Assembly: GCF_000011065.1 (NCBI RefSeq)
Contig: NC_004663.1
Coordinates: 3,100,001 to 3,164,000 of the forward strand
Source of the DNA: Bacteroides thetaiotaomicron VPI-5482
Lineage (GTDB): Bacteria > Bacteroidota > Bacteroidia > Bacteroidales > Bacteroidaceae
Length of the DNA stretch: 64,000 nucleotides
Reading direction: 5' to 3'
Shown here piece after piece: positions 44,206 to 54,355 of this stretch; the stretch's first letter is position 1; each line of letters starts with the position of its first letter. The notes beneath the pieces were generated by a model. It did not search any database. It had not been told where the DNA came from and saw only the letters and a program-made list of their open reading frames with translations. The position numbers and the translations under genes are program-made.

Positions 44206-44883
44206 TTAAAATAAAAATACTCTGAATATAAGGTTGTACGCCGGATGGAGTATCAAAAAGGAGCAGACCAGCCCGACTACAAAACCGGAAAGCACTTCGC
44301 CCAAAGTGTGATGCCCCAGCACAATCCGCGCCGAACCCAATATGCCTGCAATCAGAATAAACAGGCACAACCACACTACCGGATTATAGCTGAACAGCGC
44401 ACTGAACGAAACCAGTCCGCCGATAATACCGCCCATCCCCGCCATGTGTTCGCTCAGTTTCCATTTCAGATTGACCAGAATGCAGATGATCGATATCACC
44501 AGGGAAACAAAAATGATTCCGGTCATATACCAGGGAATATTCAGTTTACGCATCATCAGCAGGCAGAACACATACGAAATGATAGTCAGCAGGATAGGTA
44601 CATAACGTTTCTTACGCTCACTCAGTTCCTGACGGGCAAACCCGTTGATCTTCCGGAACAGGAAAATGGTGATGGTGGGCGTCAGTATGGTGAAGCAGTA
44701 AACGATTCCCAACACAATTCCCTTATAAAGTATCGGCATGATACGGAGATAAGAAAACAGGAATAACACCAAAAACGCCAGAAACGGTATAGAAAATGGA
44801 GTAAACACGATGGAGGTGATCCGTGCCACCCGCAACATTGTTTTATCCGCTATGATATGCTCTTTTTCTTTATCCATCAGCAC
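44206..44883 (-). CDS. PAP2-family membrane phosphatase
   Basis: The 225 residues have five to six transmembrane helices. Motifs are KWKLSEHMAGMGG in the place of SGH and GSARIVLGHHTLGEVLSGF in the place of SRxxxxxHxxxD (with Glu for the last Asp). This fits the phosphatidic-acid phosphatase type 2 family, acting on a lipid phosphate or undecaprenyl diphosphate. It lies between gcvH and rpoN. The altered motifs leave activity uncertain. Confidence 0.7.
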   Translation of the reverse strand: MLMDKEKEHIIADKTMLRVARITSIVFTPFSIPFLAFLVLFLFSYLRIMPILYKGIVLGIVYCFTILTPTITIFLFRKINGFARQELSERKKRYVPILLTIISYVFCLLMMRKLNIPWYMTGIIFVSLVISIICILVNLKWKLSEHMAGMGGIIGGLVSFSALFSYNPVVWLCLFILIAGILGSARIVLGHHTLGEVLSGFVVGLVCSFLILHPAYNLIFRVFLF

Positions 44884-44918
44884 CTAATACTTAATACTTT
44901 ATAGTTAATACTTTAAAC

Positions 44919-46403
44919 TCACTTTCTCAGTCTTGCCACCGGTATATTCAACTGCTGACGGTATTTCGCCACCGTACGGCGGGCGATAGGATAGCCTTTT
45001 TCCTTCAGGATATCCGCCAGTTCGTCATCTGTCAGCGGTTTCTTTTTGTCTTCTCCGTCAATGCATTCTTTCAGAATCTTACGTATCTCGCGTACGGACA
45101 TTTCCTCTCCGTCTTCCGTCGTATAGCCATCGCTGAAGAAGAATTTAAGCGGATAGATGCCGAAGTTGGTCTGTACGTATTTGCTGTTGCTGACACGGGA
45201 AATCGTAGAGATATCCAGTCCGGTACGTTCTGCCACATCTTTGAGAATCATCGGTTTCAGCAATGACTCGTCGCCTTCGAGGAAGAAAGGACGTTGCAAG
45301 TCGATAATCGCCTGCATGGTAGTCATCAATGTATTCTGCCGCTGCTTCACCGCATCGATAAATCCTTGTGCCGCATCCATCTTCTGTTTCAGGAACATCA
45401 TGGCTTCTTTCGACTCTTTGGACTGGTTCGCCTTATTTTTGGTATGCTCCTCCACCATCTCGGTAAAGTCGCGGCTCATCCGGAGTTCGGGAACATTGCG
45501 GTTATTCAGGCTTACGTTAATCGTTCCGTCATCGTAGGTATCCACCAGAAAATCGGGAACAATCTGCTGTAGGTTTCTTCCGATGGTCTCTCCGAGCGAA
45601 GCGCCCGGACGGGGATTCAACTTGGTTATTTCGGCAATCGCCTCATTGAAAGTCTCTTCTCTGACATCCAGTTTCTTAATGATTTTCTCCCAGTGCTTCC
45701 GGGTAAATTCTTCATAACAGTCACTGATGATGCGCTCTTCCAGGTTCAATATCGGCGACGGCTTCTTCTCTTCGCTCTTCTTGCGGAGAATCTGTATCAT
45801 CAGACATTCCTGAAGGTTGCGTGCTCCGATACCTGCCGGGTCAAAGTCCTGCAGGATGCACAGAGCCTCTTCCAGTTCTTCTTCCGTAGATTCGATACCG
45901 GCGTAGATAGCCAGTTCGTCACAGATACTTTCCAGCGATTTACGGAGCAGTCCGTCATCGTCCAGCGAACCGATCAGATATTCCACCAGTTCGCATTGGT
46001 GTTCGGTCAGGTTACGTTCACGGAGTTGTTCTTTCAGGATTTCATAAAAAGAGGTGGCGTCGGAGAAAGGAATATCTTCCGCCTGCTCGTCCCGCGAGCG
46101 GTTGTTCTCCTGCAATTTATAGTCGGGGATATCGTCTTCGGTGAGATAATCACTTAAAGAATCATAATCATTGGCATCGTTATCCATGCCTTCTTCCGGA
46201 CTGACGCCACCGGCATATTCATCTGTAGCAGCGTCTTCTTTGCCTTCTTCAAGCGCCGGATTTTCCAATAGTTCAGCATGGATACGGTCTTCCAGCTCAA
46301 CTGCGGGAAGCTCCAACAACTTCACGACCAGAATCTGCTGTGGCGATAGCGTTTGTATCTGCTGTTGCGCCTGCGATTGTATTTGACGGGAACCTTGTGC
46401 CAT
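44919..46403 (-). CDS. rpoN: RNA polymerase sigma-54 factor
   Basis: The 494 residues have the Gln-rich activator-binding N-terminus (QQQIQTLSPQQILVVKLLEL), an acidic linker, the core-binding domain (LQDFDPAGIGARNLQECL, LNPRPGASLG) and the C-terminal DNA-binding domain with the RpoN box ARRTVAKYRQ. It directs enhancer-dependent transcription. First gene of the leftward operon. No sigma-54 activator is in the window. Confidence 0.95.
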   Translation of the reverse strand: MAQGSRQIQSQAQQQIQTLSPQQILVVKLLELPAVELEDRIHAELLENPALEEGKEDAATDEYAGGVSPEEGMDNDANDYDSLSDYLTEDDIPDYKLQENNRSRDEQAEDIPFSDATSFYEILKEQLRERNLTEHQCELVEYLIGSLDDDGLLRKSLESICDELAIYAGIESTEEELEEALCILQDFDPAGIGARNLQECLMIQILRKKSEEKKPSPILNLEERIISDCYEEFTRKHWEKIIKKLDVREETFNEAIAEITKLNPRPGASLGETIGRNLQQIVPDFLVDTYDDGTINVSLNNRNVPELRMSRDFTEMVEEHTKNKANQSKESKEAMMFLKQKMDAAQGFIDAVKQRQNTLMTTMQAIIDLQRPFFLEGDESLLKPMILKDVAERTGLDISTISRVSNSKYVQTNFGIYPLKFFFSDGYTTEDGEEMSVREIRKILKECIDGEDKKKPLTDDELADILKEKGYPIARRTVAKYRQQLNIPVARLRK

Positions 46404-46541
46404 ATTCGTTTTTGCTTTCTACTGTTTCTCGCTACAAAAGTAACTTTTTAACGAGAGATTACACAGATTAGTGGGATTATTTTTAATCCTATAACACAAA
46501 ATTCTTTATCTTTGTTGCACGAACTTAAAAATTAGGACAGT

Positions 46542-47915
46542 ATGTTTGCCAAAGAGACGTATATGCAGCGCAGAGCCCTGCTGAAAAAGAATTTAGGCTC
46601 CGGAGTTTTGTTATTTCTGGGAAATGACGAGTGCGGGCTGAATTATGAGGATAACACGTTCCGTTATCGTCAGGACTCCACTTTTCTTTATTATTTCGGT
46701 CTTTCGTGTGCCGGACTTTCGGCCATCATCGATATTGACGAAGACAAAGAAATTATTTTCGGTGACGAATTATCCATCGATGCCATCGTATGGATGGGCT
46801 CGCAGCCTACGTTACGCGAAAAATGCGAACGCGTCGGCATCAGGGAAATGATGGCTTCCGCCGATATCGTCGGCTATCTGCACAAATGCGTCCAGAGTGG
46901 AAAAGCAATTCATTATCTTCCTCCCTACCGCCCCGAACATAAACTGAAACTGATGGACTGGCTGGGTATACCACCTGCACGTCAGGAAGGTTCCGTACCT
47001 TTCATCCGTGCCGTCATAGCTCAGCGCAATTACAAGTCGGCGGAAGAAATCGTAGAAATAGAAAAAGCCTGTGACGTGACTGCCGATATGCACATCACCG
47101 CCATGAAGGTGCTTCGTCCGGGAATGTACGAATATGAAGTAGTAGCGGAAATGAACCGCGTGGCAGAGTCCAACAACTGCGAACTGTCGTTTGCAACGAT
47201 CGCCACCATCAACGGGCAGACGCTGCACAACCATTATCACGGAAATAAAGTGAAACCGGGCGATCTGTTCCTGATTGACGCAGGCGCGGAAGTCGAGTCG
47301 GGTTATGCAGGCGATATGTCGTCCACGATTCCTGCGGATAAGAAATTTACAACTCGCCAGCGCGAAGTTTACGAAATTCAGAATGCGATGCATCTGGAAT
47401 CTGTCAAGGCGCTTCGTCCGGGCATTCCTTATATGGATGTATACGAACTGTCCGCCCGTGTCATGGTAGACGGAATGAAAAATCTAGGACTAATGAAAGG
47501 AAATACGGAAGATGCTGTCCGCGAAGGCGCGCATGCCCTGTTCTATCCGCACGGATTAGGACACATGATGGGACTGGATGTTCACGATATGGAAAATCTG
47601 GGTGAGATATGGGTAGGATACAACGGTCAGCCGAAGAGCACGCAGTTCGGACGCAAGTCACAACGCCTCGCCATTCCACTGGAACCGGGATTCGTACATA
47701 CCGTAGAACCGGGCATTTACTTCATCCCCGAACTGATTGATATGTGGAGAGCAGAAAAGAAGTTCACCGATTTTATCAATTACGACAAAGTGGAAACTTA
47801 CAAAGACTTCGGCGGTATCCGTAACGAAGAAGATTATCTCATCACGGAGACAGGTGCCCGCCGACTCGGCAAGAAAATTCCGCTGACACCCGAAGAAGTG
47901 GAAGCTTTAAGATAA
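46542..47915 (+). CDS. pepP: Xaa-Pro aminopeptidase (M24B)
   Basis: The 457 residues have an N-terminal aminopeptidase-P domain (LFLGNDECGLNYEDN...FRYRQDSTFLYYFG) and a pita-bread domain with metal ligands in LIDAGAEVESGYAGDMSST, the histidines in YPHGLGHMMGLDVHD, and glutamates in VEPGIYF and GGIRNEEDYLIT. It removes N-terminal residues before proline. A -7 box TATCTTTG lies at 46507-46514. Confidence 0.92.
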   Translation: MFAKETYMQRRALLKKNLGSGVLLFLGNDECGLNYEDNTFRYRQDSTFLYYFGLSCAGLSAIIDIDEDKEIIFGDELSIDAIVWMGSQPTLREKCERVGIREMMASADIVGYLHKCVQSGKAIHYLPPYRPEHKLKLMDWLGIPPARQEGSVPFIRAVIAQRNYKSAEEIVEIEKACDVTADMHITAMKVLRPGMYEYEVVAEMNRVAESNNCELSFATIATINGQTLHNHYHGNKVKPGDLFLIDAGAEVESGYAGDMSSTIPADKKFTTRQREVYEIQNAMHLESVKALRPGIPYMDVYELSARVMVDGMKNLGLMKGNTEDAVREGAHALFYPHGLGHMMGLDVHDMENLGEIWVGYNGQPKSTQFGRKSQRLAIPLEPGFVHTVEPGIYFIPELIDMWRAEKKFTDFINYDKVETYKDFGGIRNEEDYLITETGARRLGKKIPLTPEEVEALR

Positions 47916-47957
47916 CCCCTGCTTTAAAGGATAAGGCACCGGAATTCACATAAAACG

Positions 47958-47993
47958 ATAAATGCCTGTACTACAACAAGTATAGGCATTTAT
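47958..47993 (+). terminator. pepP terminator
   Basis: Arms ATAAATGCCTGTACT (47958-47972) and AGTATAGGCATTTAT (47979-47993), one mismatch, followed by TATTTC. Confidence 0.65.
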
Positions 47994-48115
47994 TATTTCA
48001 AGGGGACGGTCATATTTTTAAGTATTAGTGTCAAAATTCTTATGTCTATGCAGGACAATAAGCACTATATTTGCAAGTATCCCCCATCATAACAAACTAT
48101 TAATACTTTAAACTA

Positions 48116-51100
48116 ATGGCACGAACTACTTTGTTACTTTTATCTATTCTTTTTCTGCTACCCACGAATGCAGCAATCAAAAAACTACAGGTTGAATATC
48201 TGACCAATCCGATCGGGCTGGACATAACAGCTCCCCGATTCAGTTGGCAACTAGCGTCAGCGGAAAGAGGAGTCAGACAAACAGCCTATCAAATCACGGT
48301 AGCGACCGATGCAGCCTGTCTAAATCCGGTCTGGACTTCCGGAAAGGTGGCATCTGACGAATCATTGCACATCTGTTATGCAGGACCGGCTCTCACCCCT
48401 TCCACCCGCTATTATTGGAAAGTAACCGTGTGGAACAACAAAACCGGAGAAGAGACTTCGACGGAAAAGGCTTTCTTCGAAACAGGACTACTGTCCGACG
48501 GATGGTCGGGAGCGCAATGGATCAAGGCGACTCAAATAAACAAGAATTCCAAAATCAATCCGGAAGACAAGAAACAGACAAAGGCACGAATGCTGCTGGA
48601 AATGGATGTCACCCTGACTTCCGGTAACGCATCCGTTCTTTTCGGCGCACGCGATGCTTCCAACGTGTTCATGTGGTCTGTCAATACGCTGGACAATGAA
48701 AAAGAACCTTTGATCAGAAGACATATTTATGACGGAGGACGCTTGCAAAGTTCGGATACTCCGATTGGCAAATTCTTCACCAAATCCGACTTGCTGAATA
48801 AAGAACACCATCTGGCAATCGAAGCAAAAGATGGAGTGGTCAAGACTTATATTGACAAGGTACTGGTGGATACCTATACCGACACCGATTCCAAACTATC
48901 GAACGGATATATCGGCTTCCGGGCATTCAGAGGGAATAACACCAACGAAACGGCCATGTTTGACAATATCGTACTGACAGAGTACGAACAGAAAGGCGAC
49001 AAGGAAGAAGCCAAAGTTGTTCTGAAAGAGGATTTCGAAAAACCTCAGTCCACCTTTGAAGAAGGAGAAATCGTAACTGTGGGAGGTAATCGTAAACTGA
49101 ATATGGTTTCCACTTCCGGCGACTATCGGGTATTGCAGGCTTCTATGAGCAGAGTACCCATGTTCCGTAAAGAATTCAAGGCAAAAAAGAAGATAGCATC
49201 CGCCCGCATCTACAGTTCGGCTCTGGGCGTCTATGATTTGTTTATCAACGGACAACGGGTAGGAAACAAGATGGAAGACGGCAGCATACGCTATGACGAA
49301 TTGAAGCCGGAATGGACGGATTTCAGCAAAACAGCCCACTATCAGACGTATGACATCACCGATTTGCTCCGGAAAGGAGAAAACGCAGTCGGCGCCCAGG
49401 TATCCTCCGGCTGGTGGAACAGTGATGTCGCTCATGGAGAGTATGGCGCCAACGAAGTAGGATTCATCGCAAAGATTTTACTGAAATATACGGACGGCAC
49501 TTCGGAAACGGTAGTAACGGACCTTTCCTGGCTGTCATCCATGGACGGTGCCATACGAATGGGAGACATCTACCACGGAGAAACCTATGACGCCCGAAAA
49601 GAAAGTGTATGGACGAAGCCCGGATATAATACCGCCAACTGGAACAAGACGGCTGTCAACCCTCACTTCAAAGGAGAGTTAATCGCCTTTGCCGGCCCCA
49701 CCGTTCAGGTACGTCCGCATCTGAGCCGTATCCCTTTGTCTACTACCGTTTACCAAGGTGAAAAAGATGGTAAAATCAATGTACTGAGTGTTACGGACAA
49801 ACCGACTCCTATCCGCTTAAAGAAAGGTGAAACGGCCGTCTACAACTTAGGTCAGAACATGGTCGGCTGGGTTCGGTTCAAAGTAAAAGGTGTATCGGGA
49901 ACGGAGATGAAACTCCGTTTCGGCGAGATGCTGAACGACACGGGAGATAAATCGCGCGGAGACGACGGTCCTGCCGGAAGTATATATACCGCCAACCTCA
50001 GAAGTGCAAAAGCAACATTGAAGTATATCCTGAAAGGAAGCAAGGAAGGCGAATCATTCCATCCGTCCATGACCTTCTTCGGTTTTCAGTATTGTGAGAT
50101 AACGGCAAGTGAAGACATCGAGGTACTTTCCCTGATAGGGGAAGTTGTCGGTTCCGCTACCGAAGAGGGAGCTTCGTTTGTCACCAGCAGCCGGTCAATC
50201 AATCAGTTATACAGCAATGTCATGTGGGGACAAAGAGGCAACTATCTGAGCATCCCTACCGACTGCCCGCAAAGAGACGAACGTCTGGGCTGGACCGGAG
50301 ACACGCAAGTGTTCTGCCGTGCCGCTTCTTATAATGCGAATGTATCCGCCTTCTTCGAAAAATGGATGAGAGATATGCGTGACGGTCAGCGAAGCGACGG
50401 CGCCTATCCGGATGTAGCCCCGCACTCATGGGTAGGCTACGGACAGGCAGCCTGGGCTGATGCCGGTATCATCGTTCCCTGGACTATCTATCTGATGTAC
50501 GACAACAAAAAGATATTGCAGGACAATTATGCATCTATGGAGAAATACATGGAGTTCCTGTCCCGTCAAAAAGGAGACGGTTATAACTATAACGGTGCCG
50601 GAACAAATTATGGCGACTGGCTATCGTACGAAGATACCGAACGCCGCTATGTCAGTGTATGCTACTACGCATATACGGCACAATTGATGGCCAAAATTTC
50701 GGAAGCATTGAAAACGGACGACTGTGATGCCTACGCTTCCAAAGCAAAGGCTTACAGAAAGCTGGCACAGGAAATCAAGAAAGAATTCCAGACACGCTAC
50801 ATCGATGCAGACGGAGATTTGAAACAAAAGAGCCAGACGGCCTATCTGCTTGCCTTGAAACTGGATTTATTCCCGACAGAAGAAGCACGGAAGAAAGGAG
50901 TGGAAACACTGGTCCGCAAGATTGCCGGCAACGGTAACCGCCTGAGCACAGGATTCGTGGGTACAGCCATCCTGAATCAGACATTAAGCCAGTTCGGAGA
51001 ATCAAATACGGCTTACGATCTACTGCTGCAACGGAACAACCCTTCCTGGCTGTATAGTATAGACCAGGGAGCAACCACTATCTGGGAACGCTGGGATTCG

Positions 51101-51574
51101 TATACCAAAGAGAAAGGTTTTGGCCCCGTATCGATGAACTCGTTCAATCATTACTCGTATGGAGCAGTCTCCGAATGGATGTACCGCACAATGGGCGGTA
51201 TAGATATCGACGAAACACGTCCGGGATTCAAGTACATCGTATTACAGCCGGTTCCGGACAACCGTCCGGAAGTTGCCGCCGGTCAGGAACGGATTGACTG
51301 GGTAAATGCTTCGTTCCCTTCCTGTTATGGAGATATCAAGAGCAGCTGGAAAAAAGAAAATGACGGAACAGTTTCTTACCAAGTGACAATACCTGCCAAC
51401 ACCACCGCCACTCTTCACTTGCTATTGCCTACTCTCGACTATGTAGTAGAAGAAAGCGGAAAAGCTGCCGTGAAAGCGGAAGGAGTTTCTTCGGTTACTT
51501 TCATGAATGGAAAGGCAGTATTAGAACTACAGTCCGGTACATATCAGTTTGTGGTTAAAAAGGAAAACAAATAG
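48116..51574 (+). CDS. GH78 alpha-L-rhamnosidase with inserted jelly-roll domain
   Basis: The 1152 residues have a signal peptide (about 1-20), then the GH78 start (LQVEYLTNPIGLDITAPRFSWQL). Residues about 155-310 are an extra beta sandwich like LamG/DUF1080 domains (LEMDVTLTSGNASVLFGARD). Then come the rhamnosidase N-domain (ARIYSSALGVYDLFINGQRVG), and the (alpha/alpha)6 barrel with CPQRDERLGWTGDTQ, carrying the family acid region, and TTIWERWDSY. It cleaves terminal alpha-L-rhamnose from plant glycans such as rhamnogalacturonan. The next gene starts 5 bases after its stop. A -7 box (TATATTTG) is at 48066-48073. Confidence 0.9.
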   Translation: MARTTLLLLSILFLLPTNAAIKKLQVEYLTNPIGLDITAPRFSWQLASAERGVRQTAYQITVATDAACLNPVWTSGKVASDESLHICYAGPALTPSTRYYWKVTVWNNKTGEETSTEKAFFETGLLSDGWSGAQWIKATQINKNSKINPEDKKQTKARMLLEMDVTLTSGNASVLFGARDASNVFMWSVNTLDNEKEPLIRRHIYDGGRLQSSDTPIGKFFTKSDLLNKEHHLAIEAKDGVVKTYIDKVLVDTYTDTDSKLSNGYIGFRAFRGNNTNETAMFDNIVLTEYEQKGDKEEAKVVLKEDFEKPQSTFEEGEIVTVGGNRKLNMVSTSGDYRVLQASMSRVPMFRKEFKAKKKIASARIYSSALGVYDLFINGQRVGNKMEDGSIRYDELKPEWTDFSKTAHYQTYDITDLLRKGENAVGAQVSSGWWNSDVAHGEYGANEVGFIAKILLKYTDGTSETVVTDLSWLSSMDGAIRMGDIYHGETYDARKESVWTKPGYNTANWNKTAVNPHFKGELIAFAGPTVQVRPHLSRIPLSTTVYQGEKDGKINVLSVTDKPTPIRLKKGETAVYNLGQNMVGWVRFKVKGVSGTEMKLRFGEMLNDTGDKSRGDDGPAGSIYTANLRSAKATLKYILKGSKEGESFHPSMTFFGFQYCEITASEDIEVLSLIGEVVGSATEEGASFVTSSRSINQLYSNVMWGQRGNYLSIPTDCPQRDERLGWTGDTQVFCRAASYNANVSAFFEKWMRDMRDGQRSDGAYPDVAPHSWVGYGQAAWADAGIIVPWTIYLMYDNKKILQDNYASMEKYMEFLSRQKGDGYNYNGAGTNYGDWLSYEDTERRYVSVCYYAYTAQLMAKISEALKTDDCDAYASKAKAYRKLAQEIKKEFQTRYIDADGDLKQKSQTAYLLALKLDLFPTEEARKKGVETLVRKIAGNGNRLSTGFVGTAILNQTLSQFGESNTAYDLLLQRNNPSWLYSIDQGATTIWERWDSYTKEKGFGPVSMNSFNHYSYGAVSEWMYRTMGGIDIDETRPGFKYIVLQPVPDNRPEVAAGQERIDWVNASFPSCYGDIKSSWKKENDGTVSYQVTIPANTTATLHLLLPTLDYVVEESGKAAVKAEGVSSVTFMNGKAVLELQSGTYQFVVKKENK

Positions 51575-51579
51575 ACAGA

Positions 51580-54225
51580 ATGAAAAAAATATATTTAGTG
51601 ACTGCACTTGCATGTTGTGCACTGCAACCCACCCTTGCACAAAAGCAAGAAGAATGCAAGCCCGTGAACCTTCATTGCGACCACCTGATCAATCCGCTGG
51701 GTATCGACAATGCCAACCCCAGATTGTCGTGGATGCTGGACGATGCCCGACAAGGAGCCCGGCAGACTGCTTATCAGATAATAGTCAGCACAGACTCACT
51801 GAAAGCAAACAACGAAAACGGGGAAATATGGAACTCGGGGAAAAAAGAATCGGATCAAATCCTTGTCACCTATCCGGAAAAGAATCTTCAACCCTTTACC
51901 AAATATTACTGGAAAGTGAATGTATGGGATAAGGACGGCAAAAAGGCTACTTCGGACATCAACAGCTTCGAGACCGGAATGATGGGAATGGAGAACTGGC
52001 AGGGTGCGTGGATTGGCGACAACAGAGACATCAACTATAAGCCCGCCCCCTATTTCAGAAAAACATTCGACACCCAAAAGAAAGTCAAATCCGCCAGAGC
52101 GTACATCGCCGTCGCCGGTTTATACGAATTATACATCAACGGAGAGAAAATCGGAAACCATCGGCTAGACCCGCTGTATACCCGTTTCGACAGACGGAAT
52201 TTCTATGTGACTTATGATGTGACCAACCAACTTCAGAAAGGTAAAAACGCGATTGGCGTACTGCTGGGGAATGGCTGGTACAACCATCAGTCAAAAGCAG
52301 TCTGGGACTTTGACCGCGCACCGTGGCGCAACCGCCCCGCTTTTTGCATGGACCTGAGAATTACCTACGAAGACGGCACTACAGAAGTAATCCGCTCCGA
52401 AAGAGACTGGAAGACTTCTTCGGGGGCCTTGATCTTCAACAGCATCTATACAGCGGAACATTATGACGCCCGCCTGGAACAGAAAGGCTGGAATACGGCA
52501 GATTTTGACGACTCGAAATGGAAGGAAGCAGGTTACAGAGCCGTCCCTTCTCAAAACGTCGTATCCCAGCAGGTACAACCGATTCGTATCGTAGAAACAA
52601 TACCGGCAAAAGCGCTTAAGAAAGTGAACGACACAACGTATGTATTCGACTTTGCCAGAAATATGTCCGGAGTGACCCGCATCAAGGTATCCGGAGAAGA
52701 AGGAACGGTAGTAAGGCTCAAACACGGCGAACGCCTCTATGACAACGGACGGGTGAATATGTCAAACATTGACGTATACCATCGTCCGGTAGATGACAAA
52801 GACCCATTCCAGACGGATATTCTCATCCTGAGCGGAAAGGGAGAAGACGAGTTTATGGCACGGTTCAACTACAAAGGCTTCAGGTACGTAGAAGTGACAA
52901 GCAACAAGCCTGTCGCACTCAATCAAAACAGTCTGACTGCTTATTTCGTTCACAGCGACGTTCCGCAAAAAGGAGAAATCAACACGTCAAACCCACTCGT
53001 GAACCGATTGTGGTGGGCTACCAACAACGCTTACCTGTCCAATCTGATGGGGTATCCCACCGATTGCCCCCAACGGGAGAAAAACGGATGGACGGGAGAC
53101 GGACATTTTGCGATAGAAACAGCACTATATAATTATGACGGCATCACAGTCTACGAAAAATGGCTAGCCGACCACCGTGACGAACAGCAACCCAACGGAG
53201 TATTACCCGACATCATTCCGACCGGAGGATGGGGATACGGCACGGACAACGGTCTGGACTGGACGAGTACAATCGCCATTATTCCCTGGAATATTTATCT
53301 GTTCTACGGAGACAGCAAATTATTAGCCGACTGCTACGAAAACATCAAACGATATGTAGACTACGTAGACCGTACCAGCCCAAGCGGACTGACTTCATGG
53401 GGAAGAGGAGACTGGGTTCCTGTGAAATCGCATTCGTCCAAAGAACTGACCTCATCGGTATACTTCTACGTAGATACTAAAATACTGGCCAATGCCGCAA
53501 AGCTGTTCAACAAGCAGGAAGATTACAAACATTATCAGGCGCTTGCGGAAAAGATCAGGCAAGCGATCAATGACAAATATCTGAACAGGGAAACCGGTAT
53601 ATACGCCAGCGGCGTTCAGACGGAACTGAGCGTACCACTGATGTGGGGTATTGTCCCCAAGGATATGAAAGCAAAAGTAGCCCGCAACCTGGCGAAGAAG
53701 GTGGAAGAAGCCGGTTTCCATCTGGATGTGGGTGTATTGGGAGCCAAAGCCATACTGAACGCCTTGAGTGAAAACGGAGAAGCCGAAACCGCTTATAAAG
53801 TAGCCGCACAAGACACCTACCCGTCATGGGGCTGCTGGATTGCCAACGGAGCCACCACCCTGCTCGAAAACTGGGATTTAAATGCTACACGTGACATTTC
53901 GGACAACCACATGATGTTCGGAGAAATCGGAGGATGGTTCTATAAAGGCTTGGGCGGTATCTTCCCCGACCCGCAGCAGCCGGGTTTTAAACATATCCTC
54001 CTGCGCCCCAACTTCCCCAGTGATTTAAAGCAGTTTGAGGCCAGACACCGTTCTCCGTACGGAGAGATTCAGTCCCAATGGGAACGTAAGAAAAAAAGTG
54101 TTGTGTACAGCGTGACGATCCCTGCCAACAGCAGCGCCACTTTATACGTGACCGATACTGTGAAAGGAGAACGTGTCATAGAGTTAGAAGCCGGAAAACA
54201 TACATTCGAGTGGAAGTTGCTCTAA
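51580..54225 (+). CDS. GH78 alpha-L-rhamnosidase
   Basis: The 881 residues have a signal peptide (cut near TLAQKQ), LINPLGIDNANPRLSW, the N-domain (ARAYIAVAGLYELYINGEKIG), and the catalytic barrel with DCPQREKNGWTGDGH, GDWVPVKS, and TTLLENWDL. It lacks the extra jelly-roll of its neighbour, so the two enzymes may act on different linkages. Co-transcribed with the upstream gene. An esterase gene follows. Confidence 0.92.
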   Translation: MKKIYLVTALACCALQPTLAQKQEECKPVNLHCDHLINPLGIDNANPRLSWMLDDARQGARQTAYQIIVSTDSLKANNENGEIWNSGKKESDQILVTYPEKNLQPFTKYYWKVNVWDKDGKKATSDINSFETGMMGMENWQGAWIGDNRDINYKPAPYFRKTFDTQKKVKSARAYIAVAGLYELYINGEKIGNHRLDPLYTRFDRRNFYVTYDVTNQLQKGKNAIGVLLGNGWYNHQSKAVWDFDRAPWRNRPAFCMDLRITYEDGTTEVIRSERDWKTSSGALIFNSIYTAEHYDARLEQKGWNTADFDDSKWKEAGYRAVPSQNVVSQQVQPIRIVETIPAKALKKVNDTTYVFDFARNMSGVTRIKVSGEEGTVVRLKHGERLYDNGRVNMSNIDVYHRPVDDKDPFQTDILILSGKGEDEFMARFNYKGFRYVEVTSNKPVALNQNSLTAYFVHSDVPQKGEINTSNPLVNRLWWATNNAYLSNLMGYPTDCPQREKNGWTGDGHFAIETALYNYDGITVYEKWLADHRDEQQPNGVLPDIIPTGGWGYGTDNGLDWTSTIAIIPWNIYLFYGDSKLLADCYENIKRYVDYVDRTSPSGLTSWGRGDWVPVKSHSSKELTSSVYFYVDTKILANAAKLFNKQEDYKHYQALAEKIRQAINDKYLNRETGIYASGVQTELSVPLMWGIVPKDMKAKVARNLAKKVEEAGFHLDVGVLGAKAILNALSENGEAETAYKVAAQDTYPSWGCWIANGATTLLENWDLNATRDISDNHMMFGEIGGWFYKGLGGIFPDPQQPGFKHILLRPNFPSDLKQFEARHRSPYGEIQSQWERKKKSVVYSVTIPANSSATLYVTDTVKGERVIELEAGKHTFEWKLL

Positions 54226-54355
54226 ATTTACACTTAATAGAACATTTTATCGACCTCTGTTTTTCTAATCTTTCCTAATATTGCGGCGTAATTAACAAAC
54301 CGATCAGATGGAAAATAGAATGAGAAGACGAATGACAGTTATATTGAACAGTAAA

